Assembly (NCBI GenBank): GCA_963812195.1
Contig: CAWEUI010000011.1
Location: forward strand, 62,001-126,000
DNA: 64,000 nt
Source of the DNA: ZC4RG30 sp963812195
GTDB lineage: Bacteria; Pseudomonadota; Gammaproteobacteria; Steroidobacterales; Steroidobacteraceae
Direction of reading: 5' to 3'
Shown here: piece by piece, positions 34,966 to 45,282 of the stretch
How positions within the stretch are numbered: the stretch's first letter is position 1
Layout of the letters: each line of letters starts with the position of its first letter
Translations under genes and position numbers: made by a program
The notes under the pieces: model-generated
What the model saw: only the letters and a program-made list of their open reading frames with translations
Told to the model about the DNA's origin: nothing
Databases searched by the model: none

Positions 34966-37537
34966 ATGGTCAGGCCCCCTCCCACACCCGCCTCCAGACG
35001 CAGGCGCTGGTTCGTCGCGATCGTGGCGATTCTGCTGGTGGGTGCGGCCTATGCCACCGACCGCGTGCTGCACAACGTTCCCTGGCACGAGGTGTTCGCG
35101 CACATTGCGGCCACGCCGACGCGCGCGCTGGTGCTGGCGTTGCTGCTTACCACGGGCAGCTACCTCGTCCTCACCCAGTTCGATGCCCTTGCGGTGCGCG
35201 CAATCGGCGCGCACGTGCATCTGCGCACGATATTGATGACCTCCTTCGCGGCGTTCGCCGTCGGTCACAACATCGGTTTCGCCGCGCTGTCCGGCGGCTC
35301 GATCCGGTTGCGCTGGTACAGCCGCGCCGGGTTGTCCGCGTGGCAGATCACGCAGCTGATCGCCTTCTGCAGCTTCACCTCGTTGCTTGGCGCGGCATTG
35401 CTGTGTGGCTTGTCGCTGACCGGCCGGCCGCATCTGGCCGGCAACGTGTTGCACATCGGCAGCTTCGGCGCGCTGGCCGTCGGTCTGTTGTTCATTGCCT
35501 TGGTGGTGGCCTACTGCCTGCTGGGCGTTCTGCGCCGCGAACCACTTGTGCTGGGGCGCCTGCGCGTACCCACACCGCAGCTGCCGATTGCGCTGGGGCA
35601 GGTGGCGGTTGGCAGCATCGACCTGATGCTCGCCGCGGGCGTGCTGTACGTGCTGCTGCCCGACACTGCCACGCACGGCTTTCTGGCGTTCCTGTCCGTG
35701 TATCTGCTGTCGGTGGCGGCGGGCCTGGCCAGCAGCCTGCCCGGCGGCATCGGCGTGTTCGAGACCGTGCTGTTGCTGCTGCTGCCGGACGGACCGACGG
35801 ACGAGAAGCTGGCGGCCATGCTTGCCTATCGCGCGATCTACTACCTGCTGCCATTCGTGCTGGCATTGACATCGCTGGCGACGCGCGAGGCCTGGGTGGG
35901 ACGCGCCGCGGTGGCGCGCAGCGTGGAGTGGGCGCGCGCCTGGCTGCGGCTGGCGGTGCCGCAACTGATCAGCGCCGCGGTGTTCACCGGCGGCGTGCTG
36001 CTGCTGTTTTCCGGTGCCACGCCGGCCGAGCATGCGCGTCTGCGACTGCTGCGCGGATTCGTGCCGCTGCCGCTGCTGGAGACTTCCCACCTGCTGGGCA
36101 GCGCGGTCGGTATCAGCCTGGTGTTGCTGGCGCAGGGATTGCAGCGACGCCTGGATGCCGCCTGGCATGTGACGATGTGGCTGCTGGCCATGGGTATCTT
36201 CGCCTCGCTGGTGAAGGGCCTGGACTATGAGGAAGCCCTGGCGCTCACCGGCGTGGCCGTGCTCATGCTGGCCTCCAGGGACCGTTTCCAGCGCAAGGCA
36301 TCATTGCTGGAACAGCCGTTCTCCCCGGGCTGGACCATCGCCATGTTCGCGGCACTGCTGTCCTCGCTGGGACTGGCCTGGCTGTCCTACCGCAACGTGA
36401 ACTTCACCGACCAGATGTGGTGGGAGTTCGCCTTCCGCGCCAATGCACCGCGCACCCTGCGTGCCGAAGTGCTCACCATCGTGATCACCGGCTTCGCCGC
36501 CGCCTGGATGCTGCTGCGGCCGGCGCGCCATCAGCCGCGCCTGCCCGACGCGGCAGCGCTGCAGCGCGCGCGGCAAATCGTGGAGGAATCCGGCGATACC
36601 ACGTCGTGGCTGGCCATGCTCGGCGACAAGAACCTGCTGTTCTCCGATGACGGCAGGGGCTTCGTGATGTACCGCCCGGTGGGGCGCAACTGGATTGCGA
36701 TGGGCGATCCGGTCGGTCCGCCCAAGGTGCGCCACGAAATGCTGTGGCGCTTTCGCGAGGCCTGCGACCGGTACGCGGCCCGGCCGGTGTTCTATCAGGT
36801 GGGCGTCGAAGACCTGCCGGCCTACATCGAGGCCGGTTTCGTGCTGTCGAAGATCGGCGAGGAGGCGCGCGTGCCACTGGCCGAATTCGACCTGGAGGGC
36901 GGCCGGCGCGCCGACCTGCGCCAGGACCTGGCGCCGCGTGCAGCGCCAGGAAGTGCAGTTCGAGGTGCTGTCGCGCGAGCAGACCGGGCGGCACATGCCG
37001 GAACTGCGTGCGGTGTCGGACGCCTGGCTCACGGGGCTGTCCACCGCGGAGAAGGGCTTTTCACTGGGGCGCTTCGAGGAGCGCTACATCGGCAATTTCC
37101 CGTGCGCGGTGGTCAGGCGCGACGGTGCCATCCTGGCATTCGCCAATGTATGGCAGGGCGCGGATCGCGGCGAACTGTCCGTGGACCTGATGCGCTACTA
37201 CCCGAGCGCGCCCAAGGGCGCGATGGACTACCTGCTCATCGAATTGATGCTGTGGGGACGCGCGCAGGGTTTCGGCTGGTTCAACCTGGGCATGGCGCCG
37301 CTGGCCGGCCTTGCCGACCGCGAGTTCGCGCCGCTGTGGAATCGCGTCGGCGCATTCCTGTATCACCACGGCGAGCGCTTCTACAATTTCGAGGGACTGC
37401 GCGCCTACAAGGAGAAATTCCTGCCGGTATGGCGGCCGCGCTTCCTGGCCACTTCCGGACACCTGGGCCTGCCGCGCACCGTGATGGATGTGGCGGGGCT
37501 CATCGCGGGCAGCCCGCGGCGCATCGTGATGCACTGA
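34966..37537 (+). CDS. mprF: Phosphatidylglycerol lysyltransferase/flippase (MprF/LpiA type; frameshifted near 36935)
   Basis: About 856 residues, as expected, across one extra base near 36935 (GCGCCGCGTG for GCGCGCGTG). The N-terminal half has about 14 transmembrane segments forming the flippase/synthase membrane region (FAALSGGSIRLRWYSRAGLS is the conserved loop). The C-terminal half (from about residue 540) is the GNAT-like aminoacyl transferase domain, including YRPVGRNWIAMGDPVG, GFSLGRF and LWNRVGAFLYHHGERFYNFE. It transfers lysine (or alanine) from tRNA to phosphatidylglycerol and flips the product, lowering envelope negative charge. The acvB gene follows by about 80 bases, the same pairing as lpiA-acvB. 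The ATG at 34966 is preferred to the upstream GTG. Confidence 0.9.
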
Positions 37538-37621
37538 AGGAAGGCCGCGCCGCGTGCGCATGACGGCTTCGTAATCCGCCGACCATGGTGGCTTACGGCA
37601 GGCGGCGCGAAGATGATCTGC

Positions 37622-39057
37622 ATGGCTAGACGTTACCTGTGGCTGTCCTGCTGCTGTTGCCGTCCTTGCCCGCGTTGGCGCGTGAACCCCAGGTAATCAA
37701 GGCCGGTGGCCGCTTCGGGGACGTCACGGTGTACCGACCTGTGGGCGTGGCGAAGAGCGTGGTGCTGTTCGTTTCCGGCGACGGTGGCTGGCACCTGGGC
37801 GTGACCGGCATGGCGCAGCACCTCGCCGACGAAGGCGCCATCGTGGTCGGCATCGACGTGCGCCACTACCTCAAGGCACTCGGCGAGGCGAAGCAGTCCT
37901 GCGTGTCGCTGGCGGGAGATTTCGAGCTGCTGAGCCACGACCTGCAGAAGCAGCTGGGCCTGCAGCACTACCTGGAACCGCTGCTGGTGGGCTATTCCTC
38001 CGGGGCGACGCTGGTGTATGCGGCATTGGCACAGGCACCGGCCGGCACCTTTGCCGGTGCGATCAGCCTGGGCTTCTGTGCCGACCAGGACTTCCATCAC
38101 AAGCCGCTGTGCGCGGGAAGCGGCCTGCACTACACGGTGAACAGGCGCGGTGATTTCGTGCTCAGGCCGCAGCCGAAGATCGAGGAGAAATGGGTGGCCT
38201 TCCAGGGCCAGATCGACCAGGTGTGCAACCCGGCCGCGGTCGATGCCTTCGTGGCGCAGATTCCTTCGGCGGCAGTGGAGCGACTGCCGCATGTTGGCCA
38301 CGGCTTCGGTGTCGAACGAAACTGGCTGCCGCAGTTCCGTGCCGTCTACCACCGGCTGCAGCAGGATGCCGCGCCGCCCCCGCCACCGCCCGATGCACCG
38401 CCGTCGCTGGCTGGTCTGCCGCTGATCGAGTCACCGGTCGCCGCCGGTGCGGCGGCCGGCAGCTCCGATGCGTTTGCCATTCTCATTTCCGGTGACGGTG
38501 GCTGGGCGGGACTGGACCGCGACATGGCCAGGGCATTCGTGGCGCAGGGTGTTCCGGTGGTCGGCCTGGATTCGCTGCGCTACTTCTGGCACGGGCGCAC
38601 CCCGGAGCAGACCGCGCGCGACCTGGCTGCGATGATCGAAAACTACCAGCGGCGCTGGAACCGGCCCGCCGTGCATCTGGTCGGCTATTCCTTCGGCGCG
38701 GATGTACTGCCGTTCCTGGTGAACCGGCTGCCGGCGGCGCTCGCCGCCGACGTGCGCAGCGTGACGCTGGTCGCGCCGTCGGAGTCGGCAACCTTCGAGA
38801 TCCACATCTCCAACTGGCTGCCCGGCGTGACCACCCCCGGGCTGCCCACCAGGCCGGAAATCGCCCGCCTGCCACTGGCACCGCTGTGCATTCGTGGTGC
38901 CGGTGAAACCGACACCCCCTGCGCGGCGCTGCCGCAGGCCAGGTCCGTGGTAATAGGCAGCGGCCATCACCTGGGCGGTGACGCCGCGGGCATCGTCGGA
39001 CGCATCCTGCGCACTCGCACCGCGGCGCCCTGTGCACGAAAGGAGCCTTGTGGATAG
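37622..39057 (+). CDS. acvB: AcvB/VirJ-type lysyl-phosphatidylglycerol hydrolase
   Basis: About 478 residues if one base is missing near 37646: the ATG at 37622 gives MARRYLWL, and the rest of the signal peptide continues in another frame as LLLLPSLPALA. Without that, a GTG at 37639 is the start. Two alpha/beta-hydrolase-like domains each carry VSGDGGW or ISGDGGW; the nucleophile elbows are GYSSGA and GYSFGAD. AcvB of rhizobia and agrobacteria is a periplasmic hydrolase of lysyl-phosphatidylglycerol, encoded next to LpiA, an MprF homologue; this gene keeps that pairing. The following response regulator begins 10 bases after its stop. Confidence 0.85.
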
Positions 39058-39067
39058 ACTGACCACC

Positions 39068-39745
39068 ATGCGTTTACTGTTGATCGAGGACGATGCCGAA
39101 GCGTCGCGATACCTCGCCAAAGGCCTGCAGGAGAGCGGTTATGCGGTGGACATCGCCGCGGATGGCCGCGACGGGTTGTTTCAGGCGAGCGAGGGCGGGT
39201 ACGACCTGATCATCGCCGATCGCAACCTGCCCAGCATCGACGGCCTGACCATCGTGCAGATGCTGCGCAAGCAGGGCAAGAAGGTGCCCGTGCTCATCCT
39301 GTCCGCGCTCGGTTCGGTGGACGATCGCATCGATGGGCTGCGTGCCGGTGGCGACGACTACCTCACCAAGCCCTTTGCCTTCGGCGAGCTGCTGGCGCGC
39401 ATCGAGGCGCTGCTGCGACGGGGCATGGGCGGAGCCGTCGTCACCCAGCTCAAGGTCGCCGACCTGGAGCTGGATCTGCTGGGGCGCACGGTCACGCGCG
39501 CCGGCAAGCGCATCGAGCTCACCGCCAAGGAATTCCAGCTGCTCGAATACCTGATGCGGCGCCAGGGACAGGTGGTAACGCGCACCATGCTGCTGGAGGG
39601 CGTGTGGGACCTGCATTTCGACCCGCAGACCAATGTCATCGACGTGCACATGAGTCGCCTGCGGGCGGCGGTGGACCGGGATTTCCCGAAGCCACTGATT
39701 CACACCGTGCGCGGCGCCGGATATGTTCTGCGGGAAGAGTCCTGA
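39068..39745 (+). CDS. OmpR/PhoB-type response regulator
   Basis: 225 residues. The receiver domain has acidic pocket EDD (7-9), phosphoacceptor D51 (in ADRNLPSIDG) and the conserved lysine in YLTKPF; the C-terminal winged-helix DNA-binding domain (about 130-222) includes LTAKEFQLLEYLMRRQGQVV and VIDVHMSRLRAAVD. It follows acvB by 10 bases and precedes its kinase by 42. Target genes may include mprF/acvB, since such systems often respond to envelope stress or cationic peptides, but no operator is recognisable. Confidence 0.94.
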   Translation: MRLLLIEDDAEASRYLAKGLQESGYAVDIAADGRDGLFQASEGGYDLIIADRNLPSIDGLTIVQMLRKQGKKVPVLILSALGSVDDRIDGLRAGGDDYLTKPFAFGELLARIEALLRRGMGGAVVTQLKVADLELDLLGRTVTRAGKRIELTAKEFQLLEYLMRRQGQVVTRTMLLEGVWDLHFDPQTNVIDVHMSRLRAAVDRDFPKPLIHTVRGAGYVLREES

Positions 39746-39787
39746 ACGTCAGTGTGCTGACGGCATCTTCAGGAGCCGTCCCCCGCG

Positions 39788-41160
39788 ATGAGTCCTGAAG
39801 CGCTCTACCGCTCGTCCACCGCGCGCCTTACGGTCACCTATGGCGTGGTCGTGCTGCTGCTGGTCGTGGTGTTGCAGGGCGCGGTATTCCTGGTCACGCG
39901 TGGCGCGCTGGAGAACGAAGTCAGCCGCGTTGTCACGTCCGAGCTCTACGACCTGGCGCACGACTACAACTCCGGTGGCCTGGGCGAGCTGGTGCACACG
40001 CTGCGCCTGCGCTCGGACAGCTGGGGCCGCACCGGCGCCATCTATCTGCTGACCGACGCCGCGCTGCGGCCGATCGCGGGCAACCTGCAGGCCTGGCCGC
40101 GCGAGATCGAACCGCTGGACAACAATGAGGTGAAGTTCCGCATCGCCACCGCGAGCGAGGAGAAGACCCATCCGGTCAGCGCGCACATCGTCAAGCTCAA
40201 GGGAGTCGGGTGGCTGCTGGTGGGTACGGATACCAGCGAGATGGAGCGCAGCCTGCGCCGTTTCGCCCTGGCAACCGTATGGGGCATCATCGCCATCACC
40301 GCGCTGATCGGACTGCTCGGCCGCTGGTATGCGACGCGCACCGCGCGGCGCGTGCGTGCTTTCTCCGCAACCTGCGATTCCATCGTCCACAGCGACCTGT
40401 CGCGTCGTCTGGACGTCGGCAACAGCGGCGACGAGTACGACCGGCTCAGCCGCACCGTCAACGAGATGCTGGAGCGCATCGAGCAGCAGGCGGTGCTGCT
40501 GCGCGCCGCATTCGGCAGCATTGCGCACGACCTGCGTACACCGTTGTACCGGCTGCGCGTGCGCCTGGAGGAAGCGCTGCTGCATGCGGACACCCCCGAG
40601 AGCCGCGAGCTGGTGGGGCCCGCGCTGGACGAACTGGACCGCGTGCAGCGCACGCTGGCCACCCTGCTGGAGATCGCGCGCGCCGAGGGCGGCAGCACGG
40701 TGGCCGGCAGCGAGCCGGTGGACCTCGGGCAGCTCGCGCAGGAGATGTTCGAGCTCTACCAGCCCGGCATGCAGGACAAGGGGCTGGAGTTCACGCTGGA
40801 GGCCGGGTCCGGTTTCTCGATGATGGGCAAGCGGCAGTTGCTGGCACAGCTCATCGCCAACCTGCTGGAAAACGCGATGAAGTACGTGCCGCAGGGGGGG
40901 AGGTGGCGATGTCCCTGCGCCCCGACAACGGCCACATTCTGCTCGCGGTAAGCGACAACGGGCCGGGCATTGACGCCGCGGATCGCGAGCGTGCCCAGGA
41001 GCCATTCGTCACATTGCAGCCCGGTACCGACAAACCTTCCAGCGGCCTGGGGTTGTCGCTGGTGAAGGCCATCGTGCGCCTGCATCGCGGTGAACTGCGG
41101 CTGGGCGACAATGCGCCCGGCCTGAAAGTGGAGTGTCGCTTCGAACGGGCCGCGCCATAG
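39788..41160 (+). CDS. Sensor histidine kinase (frameshifted at a G-run near 40900)
   Basis: About 457 residues if one G is restored in the seven-G run near 40895-40902. Two transmembrane helices (about 17-39 and 157-182) flank a periplasmic sensor region; a HAMP linker follows, then the dimerisation helix with IAHDLRTPLYRL (His247) and the ATPase domain with NLLENAMKYVP, DNGPGID and SSGLGLSLVKAIV. It should phosphorylate the regulator encoded just upstream. The base loss lies exactly in a homopolymer, which supports a sequencing error rather than a real lesion. Confidence 0.9.
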
Positions 41161-41170
41161 AGCGGCAAGA

Positions 41171-41196
41171 CGCGGCCGCCCGGGCGGGCGGCCGCG
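41171..41196. terminator. Strong GC hairpin between convergent genes
   Basis: CGCGGCCGCCC, loop GGGC, GGGCGGCCGCG forms an 11-bp perfect stem with a 4-base loop between the histidine-kinase stop and the end of the VOC gene on the opposite strand. It has no T-run on either side; a bidirectional terminator or transcript-end stabiliser is likely. Confidence 0.55.
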
Positions 41197-41208
41197 CTGA
41201 AAGATGGC

Positions 41209-41598
41209 TCAGCCCGGGGGTTGCTGGCCCCACTGGTTGGCGGCGTGCGGAAAGTCCTCGGACTGCGGCCGCACCACGCAGAAGCGCTGGCCGGTAGGCG
41301 CCTCCATCACCACCCAGCTGTTCACCTTGCCGATGCGCTTCGCGCCCAGCGCTTCCAGGCGCGCGACCTCGGCCTCGATGTCGTCGCTTTCGATGTCCAG
41401 GTGAACGCGACTGGGATGCGTCACCTTCTGCACCTCCACATGCAGGCCGCCGGGCACGTTGTCGAGTTGACGGTAGACGTCACCGGTACTGTCGGCACGG
41501 ACGGGCATGCCCAGCGCCCGGCTCCAGAACTGCGCGGCGCTGTCCACGTCGGCGCTCTGGCAGTCGATGATGAATCCGGCAAGGCGACTGCGGTGCAT
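41209..41598 (-). CDS. VOC-family (glyoxalase/bleomycin-resistance fold) protein
   Basis: 129 residues with the paired beta-alpha-beta pattern of the fold: GFIIDCQSADVDSAAQFWSR, LDNVPGGLHVEVQKV, RVHLDIESDDIEAEV and MEAPTGQRFCVVRPQS. Candidate metal ligands are the H in HVEV or HLDI and the E in MEAP. Its substrate is unknown. It is convergent with the histidine kinase and divergent from hrpB, whose start lies 27 bases away. Confidence 0.85.
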   Translation of the reverse strand: MHRSRLAGFIIDCQSADVDSAAQFWSRALGMPVRADSTGDVYRQLDNVPGGLHVEVQKVTHPSRVHLDIESDDIEAEVARLEALGAKRIGKVNSWVVMEAPTGQRFCVVRPQSEDFPHAANQWGQQPPG

Positions 41599-41624
41599 GG
41601 GCGGGACGATATCATGCGCACCGG

Positions 41625-44150
41625 ATGCGCAAGGTCACTGCATTGCCCGTGGAAGAGGTGCTGCCGCAGCTGCTGGCGAGCCTGGGCAGCCAGGCCAATG
41701 CCGTGCTGGTGGCGCCGCCGGGGGCGGGCAAGAGCACGGTGGTGCCGCTGGCCCTGTTGCAGGAGCCCTGGGCGCGCGATCGTCGCATCCTGCTGCTCGA
41801 ACCACGGCGGCTGGCCGCGCGCGCAGTGGCCGAGCGACTGGCGGCCAATCTAGGCGAGCGGGTTGGCGAGACGGTCGGCTACCGCATGCGACTCGATACC
41901 CGGGTTGGACCGCGTACGCGTCTGGAGGTGGTCACCGAAGGCATCCTGACGCGCATGCTGCAGCACGACCCGGCGCTGGAGGGCGTTGCGGCCGTACTGT
42001 TCGACGAGTTCCACGAACGCAGTCTCAACGCGGATCTGGGCCTGGTGCTGTGCCGCGAGGCGCAGGAGTCACTGGGCCTGCCGCTGAAGCTGCTGGTGAT
42101 GTCGGCCACCATCGATGGCGCGGAAGTGGCCGCGCGACTGGGCGGGGCACCGGTCATCGAGGCCCGAGGCCGGGTGTTCCCGGTGGAGATCCGCTACCTC
42201 GGCAAGGGGCTGCCGGCGCTGCCCGTGCAGCGCACGCTGGACCCCCGCGCCATCGACGCGCTGGCCGCGCAGGTGCGCGGCGTGCTCGAGCTCACCGATG
42301 GCGATGTGCTGATGTTCCTGCCCGGCACCTCCGAGATCCTGCGCCTGCGCACGGCGATGGACGGGTCCGGCATTGCCGGGCTGGACGTGCACGCCTTGTA
42401 CGGGGACATGAGCCTGGACGCGCAACATCGCGTGCTGGCGGCCGCACCGCCGGGCAGGCGCAAGCTCATCCTGGCCACCAACATCGCCGAGACCAGCCTG
42501 ACCATCGAAGGCGTGCGCGTGGTCGTCGATGCCGGGCTGGCGCGACGCTCGTTGTTCGACCCGGGCACGGGCATGGAACGACTGGTCACGGTGCGCATCT
42601 CGCAGGCATCCGCGGCGCAGCGCGCCGGCCGTGCCGGTCGCACCGCGCCGGGCAGTGCCTGGCGCCTGTGGGGTGAGGGGGCCGCAGCTTCGCTGGCCGC
42701 CCGGACGCCGCCGGAGATTCTCACCTCGGATCTGGCGCCGCTGGCGCTGGAACTGGCGCAATGGGGTGCGCGCGATGTGACGGCGCTGTCGTGGCTGGAT
42801 GCACCGCCGGCGGCGGCGCTGGCGCAGGCGCGCGACCTGCTGCAGCGGCTGGAGGCCATCGATGCAACGTTCGGCATCACCGACACCGGACGCGCGATGC
42901 TGGCCACCGGCTTGCACCCGCGACTGGCGCACATGCTGGTGCGCGCCCGCGGCACGCCGTTCGCGGCGCTGGCGGCGCGGCTGGCGGCGCTGCTCTCGGA
43001 GCGGGACCTGCTGCGCGCGGCGCGCGACCCGGATCTGCGTACCCGGCTCGAGGCGTTGCGCGGTGCCGCGCGCGGCGCCGATCCGGCCGCGCTGGCACGG
43101 GTGCGCGAACTGGCGCGGCGCCTCGGCGCAAGTGGTCACGCGGACGGAACCGACGACGGGCATGCCGGCGCGGTTCTGGCCTGGGCCTATCCGGATCGCA
43201 TCGCGCAGCTGCGCGCCGGTTCGGGCGGCGCGGCCGGGCAACGCTATCTGCTGGCCAATGGCCGTGGCGCGGTGCTCGAGGGTGTGTCCACGCTGAGCGG
43301 CGTGCCGTACCTGGTGGCGCTGGAACTGGATGATGCCGAGGCCGCCGAGGCGCGCATCCGGCTGGCCGCGCCGGTTACGCGCGAGCAGATCGAAGCCTCG
43401 CTGGCCGCGTCCATCATCGAGCGGGTCGAAACCGACGCGGATGCCCGCAGCGGTGCGTTGCGCGCGCGGCGCATACGCCGCCTCGACGCATTGGTACTGG
43501 AGGAGCACCGCGCGGAGCTGGAACCGCAGATGGTGGTGAGCGCCATGCTGGATGCGGTGCGGCGCGGCGGGCTGGACCTGCTGCCGTGGGGCGAGGGCGG
43601 CGCTGCGCTGCGCGCGCGTCTGGCCTTCGTTACCGCCAATCGCGATGCCACGCGGCCCGACCTGCCCGCGTTCGACGACGCCACACTGCTCGCCGAGCTG
43701 CCGCAGTGGCTGGCCCCGTACCTGCACGATGTGACGCGGCTGGACCGGTTGCGTCCGGAACGGCTGCGCGAGGCGCTCATGTCACGGCTCACGCACGCGC
43801 AGCGCCGCCAGCTCGATGAGTTCGCGCCCACGCACGTGAGCGTGCCCACCGGCTCGCGCATCGCCATCGATTATCTGGACGACAACGCGCCGGCCATCGC
43901 GGTGCGCATGCAGGAGGTGTTCGGGCTGGCCGACACGCCGCGCATCGCCGGCGGGCGCGTGCCGGTCACGCTCAAACTGCTGTCACCGGCGCGTCGCCCG
44001 ATGCAGATCACGCGCGACCTGGCCGGCTTCTGGAAGGGCAGCTACGCCGAGGTGCGCAAGGACATGCGCGGACGCTACCCGAAGCACTACTGGCCGGAGA
44101 ATCCGCTCGAGGCCGAACCCCTGCGCGGCGTCAGGCCGCGCAAGGCCTGA
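41625..44150 (+). CDS. hrpB: ATP-dependent helicase HrpB
   Basis: 841 residues, full length. DEAH-type motifs are in order: Walker A APPGAGKST (about 30-38), LEPRRLAARA, EGILTRML, motif II DEFHERS (about 127-133), MSATIDG, motif V TNIAETSLTIEGV, and motif VI QRAGRAGRTAPG. The HrpB C-terminal region follows, including MQITRDLAGFWKGSYAEVRK and HYWPENP. HrpB is an RNA-helicase-type protein of unclear substrate in E. coli. ATG 41625 is 27 bases from the divergent VOC start. Confidence 0.96.
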   Translation: MRKVTALPVEEVLPQLLASLGSQANAVLVAPPGAGKSTVVPLALLQEPWARDRRILLLEPRRLAARAVAERLAANLGERVGETVGYRMRLDTRVGPRTRLEVVTEGILTRMLQHDPALEGVAAVLFDEFHERSLNADLGLVLCREAQESLGLPLKLLVMSATIDGAEVAARLGGAPVIEARGRVFPVEIRYLGKGLPALPVQRTLDPRAIDALAAQVRGVLELTDGDVLMFLPGTSEILRLRTAMDGSGIAGLDVHALYGDMSLDAQHRVLAAAPPGRRKLILATNIAETSLTIEGVRVVVDAGLARRSLFDPGTGMERLVTVRISQASAAQRAGRAGRTAPGSAWRLWGEGAAASLAARTPPEILTSDLAPLALELAQWGARDVTALSWLDAPPAAALAQARDLLQRLEAIDATFGITDTGRAMLATGLHPRLAHMLVRARGTPFAALAARLAALLSERDLLRAARDPDLRTRLEALRGAARGADPAALARVRELARRLGASGHADGTDDGHAGAVLAWAYPDRIAQLRAGSGGAAGQRYLLANGRGAVLEGVSTLSGVPYLVALELDDAEAAEARIRLAAPVTREQIEASLAASIIERVETDADARSGALRARRIRRLDALVLEEHRAELEPQMVVSAMLDAVRRGGLDLLPWGEGGAALRARLAFVTANRDATRPDLPAFDDATLLAELPQWLAPYLHDVTRLDRLRPERLREALMSRLTHAQRRQLDEFAPTHVSVPTGSRIAIDYLDDNAPAIAVRMQEVFGLADTPRIAGGRVPVTLKLLSPARRPMQITRDLAGFWKGSYAEVRKDMRGRYPKHYWPENPLEAEPLRGVRPRKA

Positions 44151-44159
44151 GCATACGCG

Positions 44160-44807
44160 TCAGTCGGCGCCGCCGGGCACGCCCGGCCCTTCCGGTGGCC
44201 AACGCTGGAACAGCGGCAGGGCCTCGAACTCGCGCGACAGGCGCGCCAGCTGCGGATGGCGCGCCGCGGGCAGTTCATCGGCGATCAGCGCCTGCGCGCA
44301 CTGCCACACGATGGCCGACCAGATCGTGGCATGGTCGAGGTCCGCGCCGGGCTGCGGGTCCTGCCCGCTGCCGGGGGTCAGTGCCTCGAGCGCCGCGAAT
44401 GCGGCCGTGAACTGGCCGCGCACGCGGGCCAGCCACGGCACATGCTGCGCCGAGAGGGGTCGCAACTGCTTCTCGTAGACGAACTGCACGGTCTTGTCGA
44501 TCGCCGCCGAGGCGTAAACGACCGTGCGGAACTGCTGCAGCCGCCGCCCGGCGTCGCGGCTCCACAACGGCGAACCGTCCGGAAAGCGCTCGGCTTCCAC
44601 GTACTGCAGGATCAGCGCCGAGTCCATCAGCAGGCCGCCGTCGTCGCAGACCATGGTGGGGGCCTTGACCACCGGATTGATGTCCCGGAATTCATCGAAG
44701 CTGCTGAATACCGAAACCGCTTCGTGTTCGAACGGCACATCCAGGCTGTCGAGCGTGATCGCCACGCGTCGCACGTAGGGGGAATCGAGCATTCCAACCA
44801 GCTTCAT
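44160..44807 (-). CDS. Glutathione S-transferase family protein
   Basis: 215 residues with an N-terminal thioredoxin-fold domain (MKLVGMLDSPYVRRVAITLD, then the cis-proline segment VVKAPTMVCDDG and the SALILQYVE motif that binds the glutathione gamma-glutamyl group) and a C-terminal helical domain. The residue at the catalytic site is Ser9 (DSPYVRR), as in theta/zeta or YfcF-like types. It is convergent with hrpB, with a 9-base gap. The substrate is unknown. ATG 44807 is chosen over 44840 because it begins at the domain boundary. Confidence 0.86.
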   Translation of the reverse strand: MKLVGMLDSPYVRRVAITLDSLDVPFEHEAVSVFSSFDEFRDINPVVKAPTMVCDDGGLLMDSALILQYVEAERFPDGSPLWSRDAGRRLQQFRTVVYASAAIDKTVQFVYEKQLRPLSAQHVPWLARVRGQFTAAFAALEALTPGSGQDPQPGADLDHATIWSAIVWQCAQALIADELPAARHPQLARLSREFEALPLFQRWPPEGPGVPGGAD

Positions 44808-44848
44808 ATCCGCGTCTCCGATTCGGGTGTTCCGGTACACTGGCCGCC

Positions 44849-45262
44849 ATGCTGTACGTGAAAGCCCTGCACCTGCTGTTCATCATCTCGTGGATGGCCG
44901 GAATCTTCTACCTGCCGCGCATCTTCGTGCACTACGTCGAGGGCAGGGCCGCCGGTGAGGACGTGCGTCGCCTGCAGATCATGGCACGCAAGTTGTATCA
45001 CTTCACCAGCATGGTGGCGGTATTCGCGCTGGCCACCGGCATCTGGCTGATGGTGGGCTATGGCTTCCACGGCGGCTGGCTGCACGCCAAGCTCGCCATG
45101 GTGGTGCTGCTGATCGCCTACCACATCTCCACGCGGGTCTACATGAAGCGCATGCAGCGCGACGCGGCGCTGCCATCCTCGACCATGCTGCGCTGGTACA
45201 ACGAGCTGCCGCTGGTCATTCTCGTCGCGATTCTCTACCTGGTGGTCGTCAAGCCCTTCTAG
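44849..45262 (+). CDS. hemJ: Protoporphyrinogen oxidase HemJ
   Basis: 137 residues with four transmembrane helices. MLYVKALHLLFIISWMAGIF, then YLPRIFVHYVEG, RKLYHFTSMVAVFALATGIW and LHAKLAMVVLLIAYHISTR match the HemJ (UPF0093) family with its conserved histidines (H8 and the AYH histidine). HemJ oxidises protoporphyrinogen IX to protoporphyrin IX in many gram-negatives lacking HemG/HemY. It lies on the plus strand about 1.5 kb from the minus-strand hem operon that ends at 46754. A phosphoribosyltransferase gene follows 20 bases after it. Confidence 0.93.
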   Translation: MLYVKALHLLFIISWMAGIFYLPRIFVHYVEGRAAGEDVRRLQIMARKLYHFTSMVAVFALATGIWLMVGYGFHGGWLHAKLAMVVLLIAYHISTRVYMKRMQRDAALPSSTMLRWYNELPLVILVAILYLVVVKPF

Positions 45263-45282
45263 GGAGCCTTTCGCACAGGCGC

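Noticed and set aside
36925..36960. Break in mprF taken as separate flippase and synthase genes
   Set aside because: No stop/start arrangement fits two genes; one extra base restores a continuous, full-length MprF.
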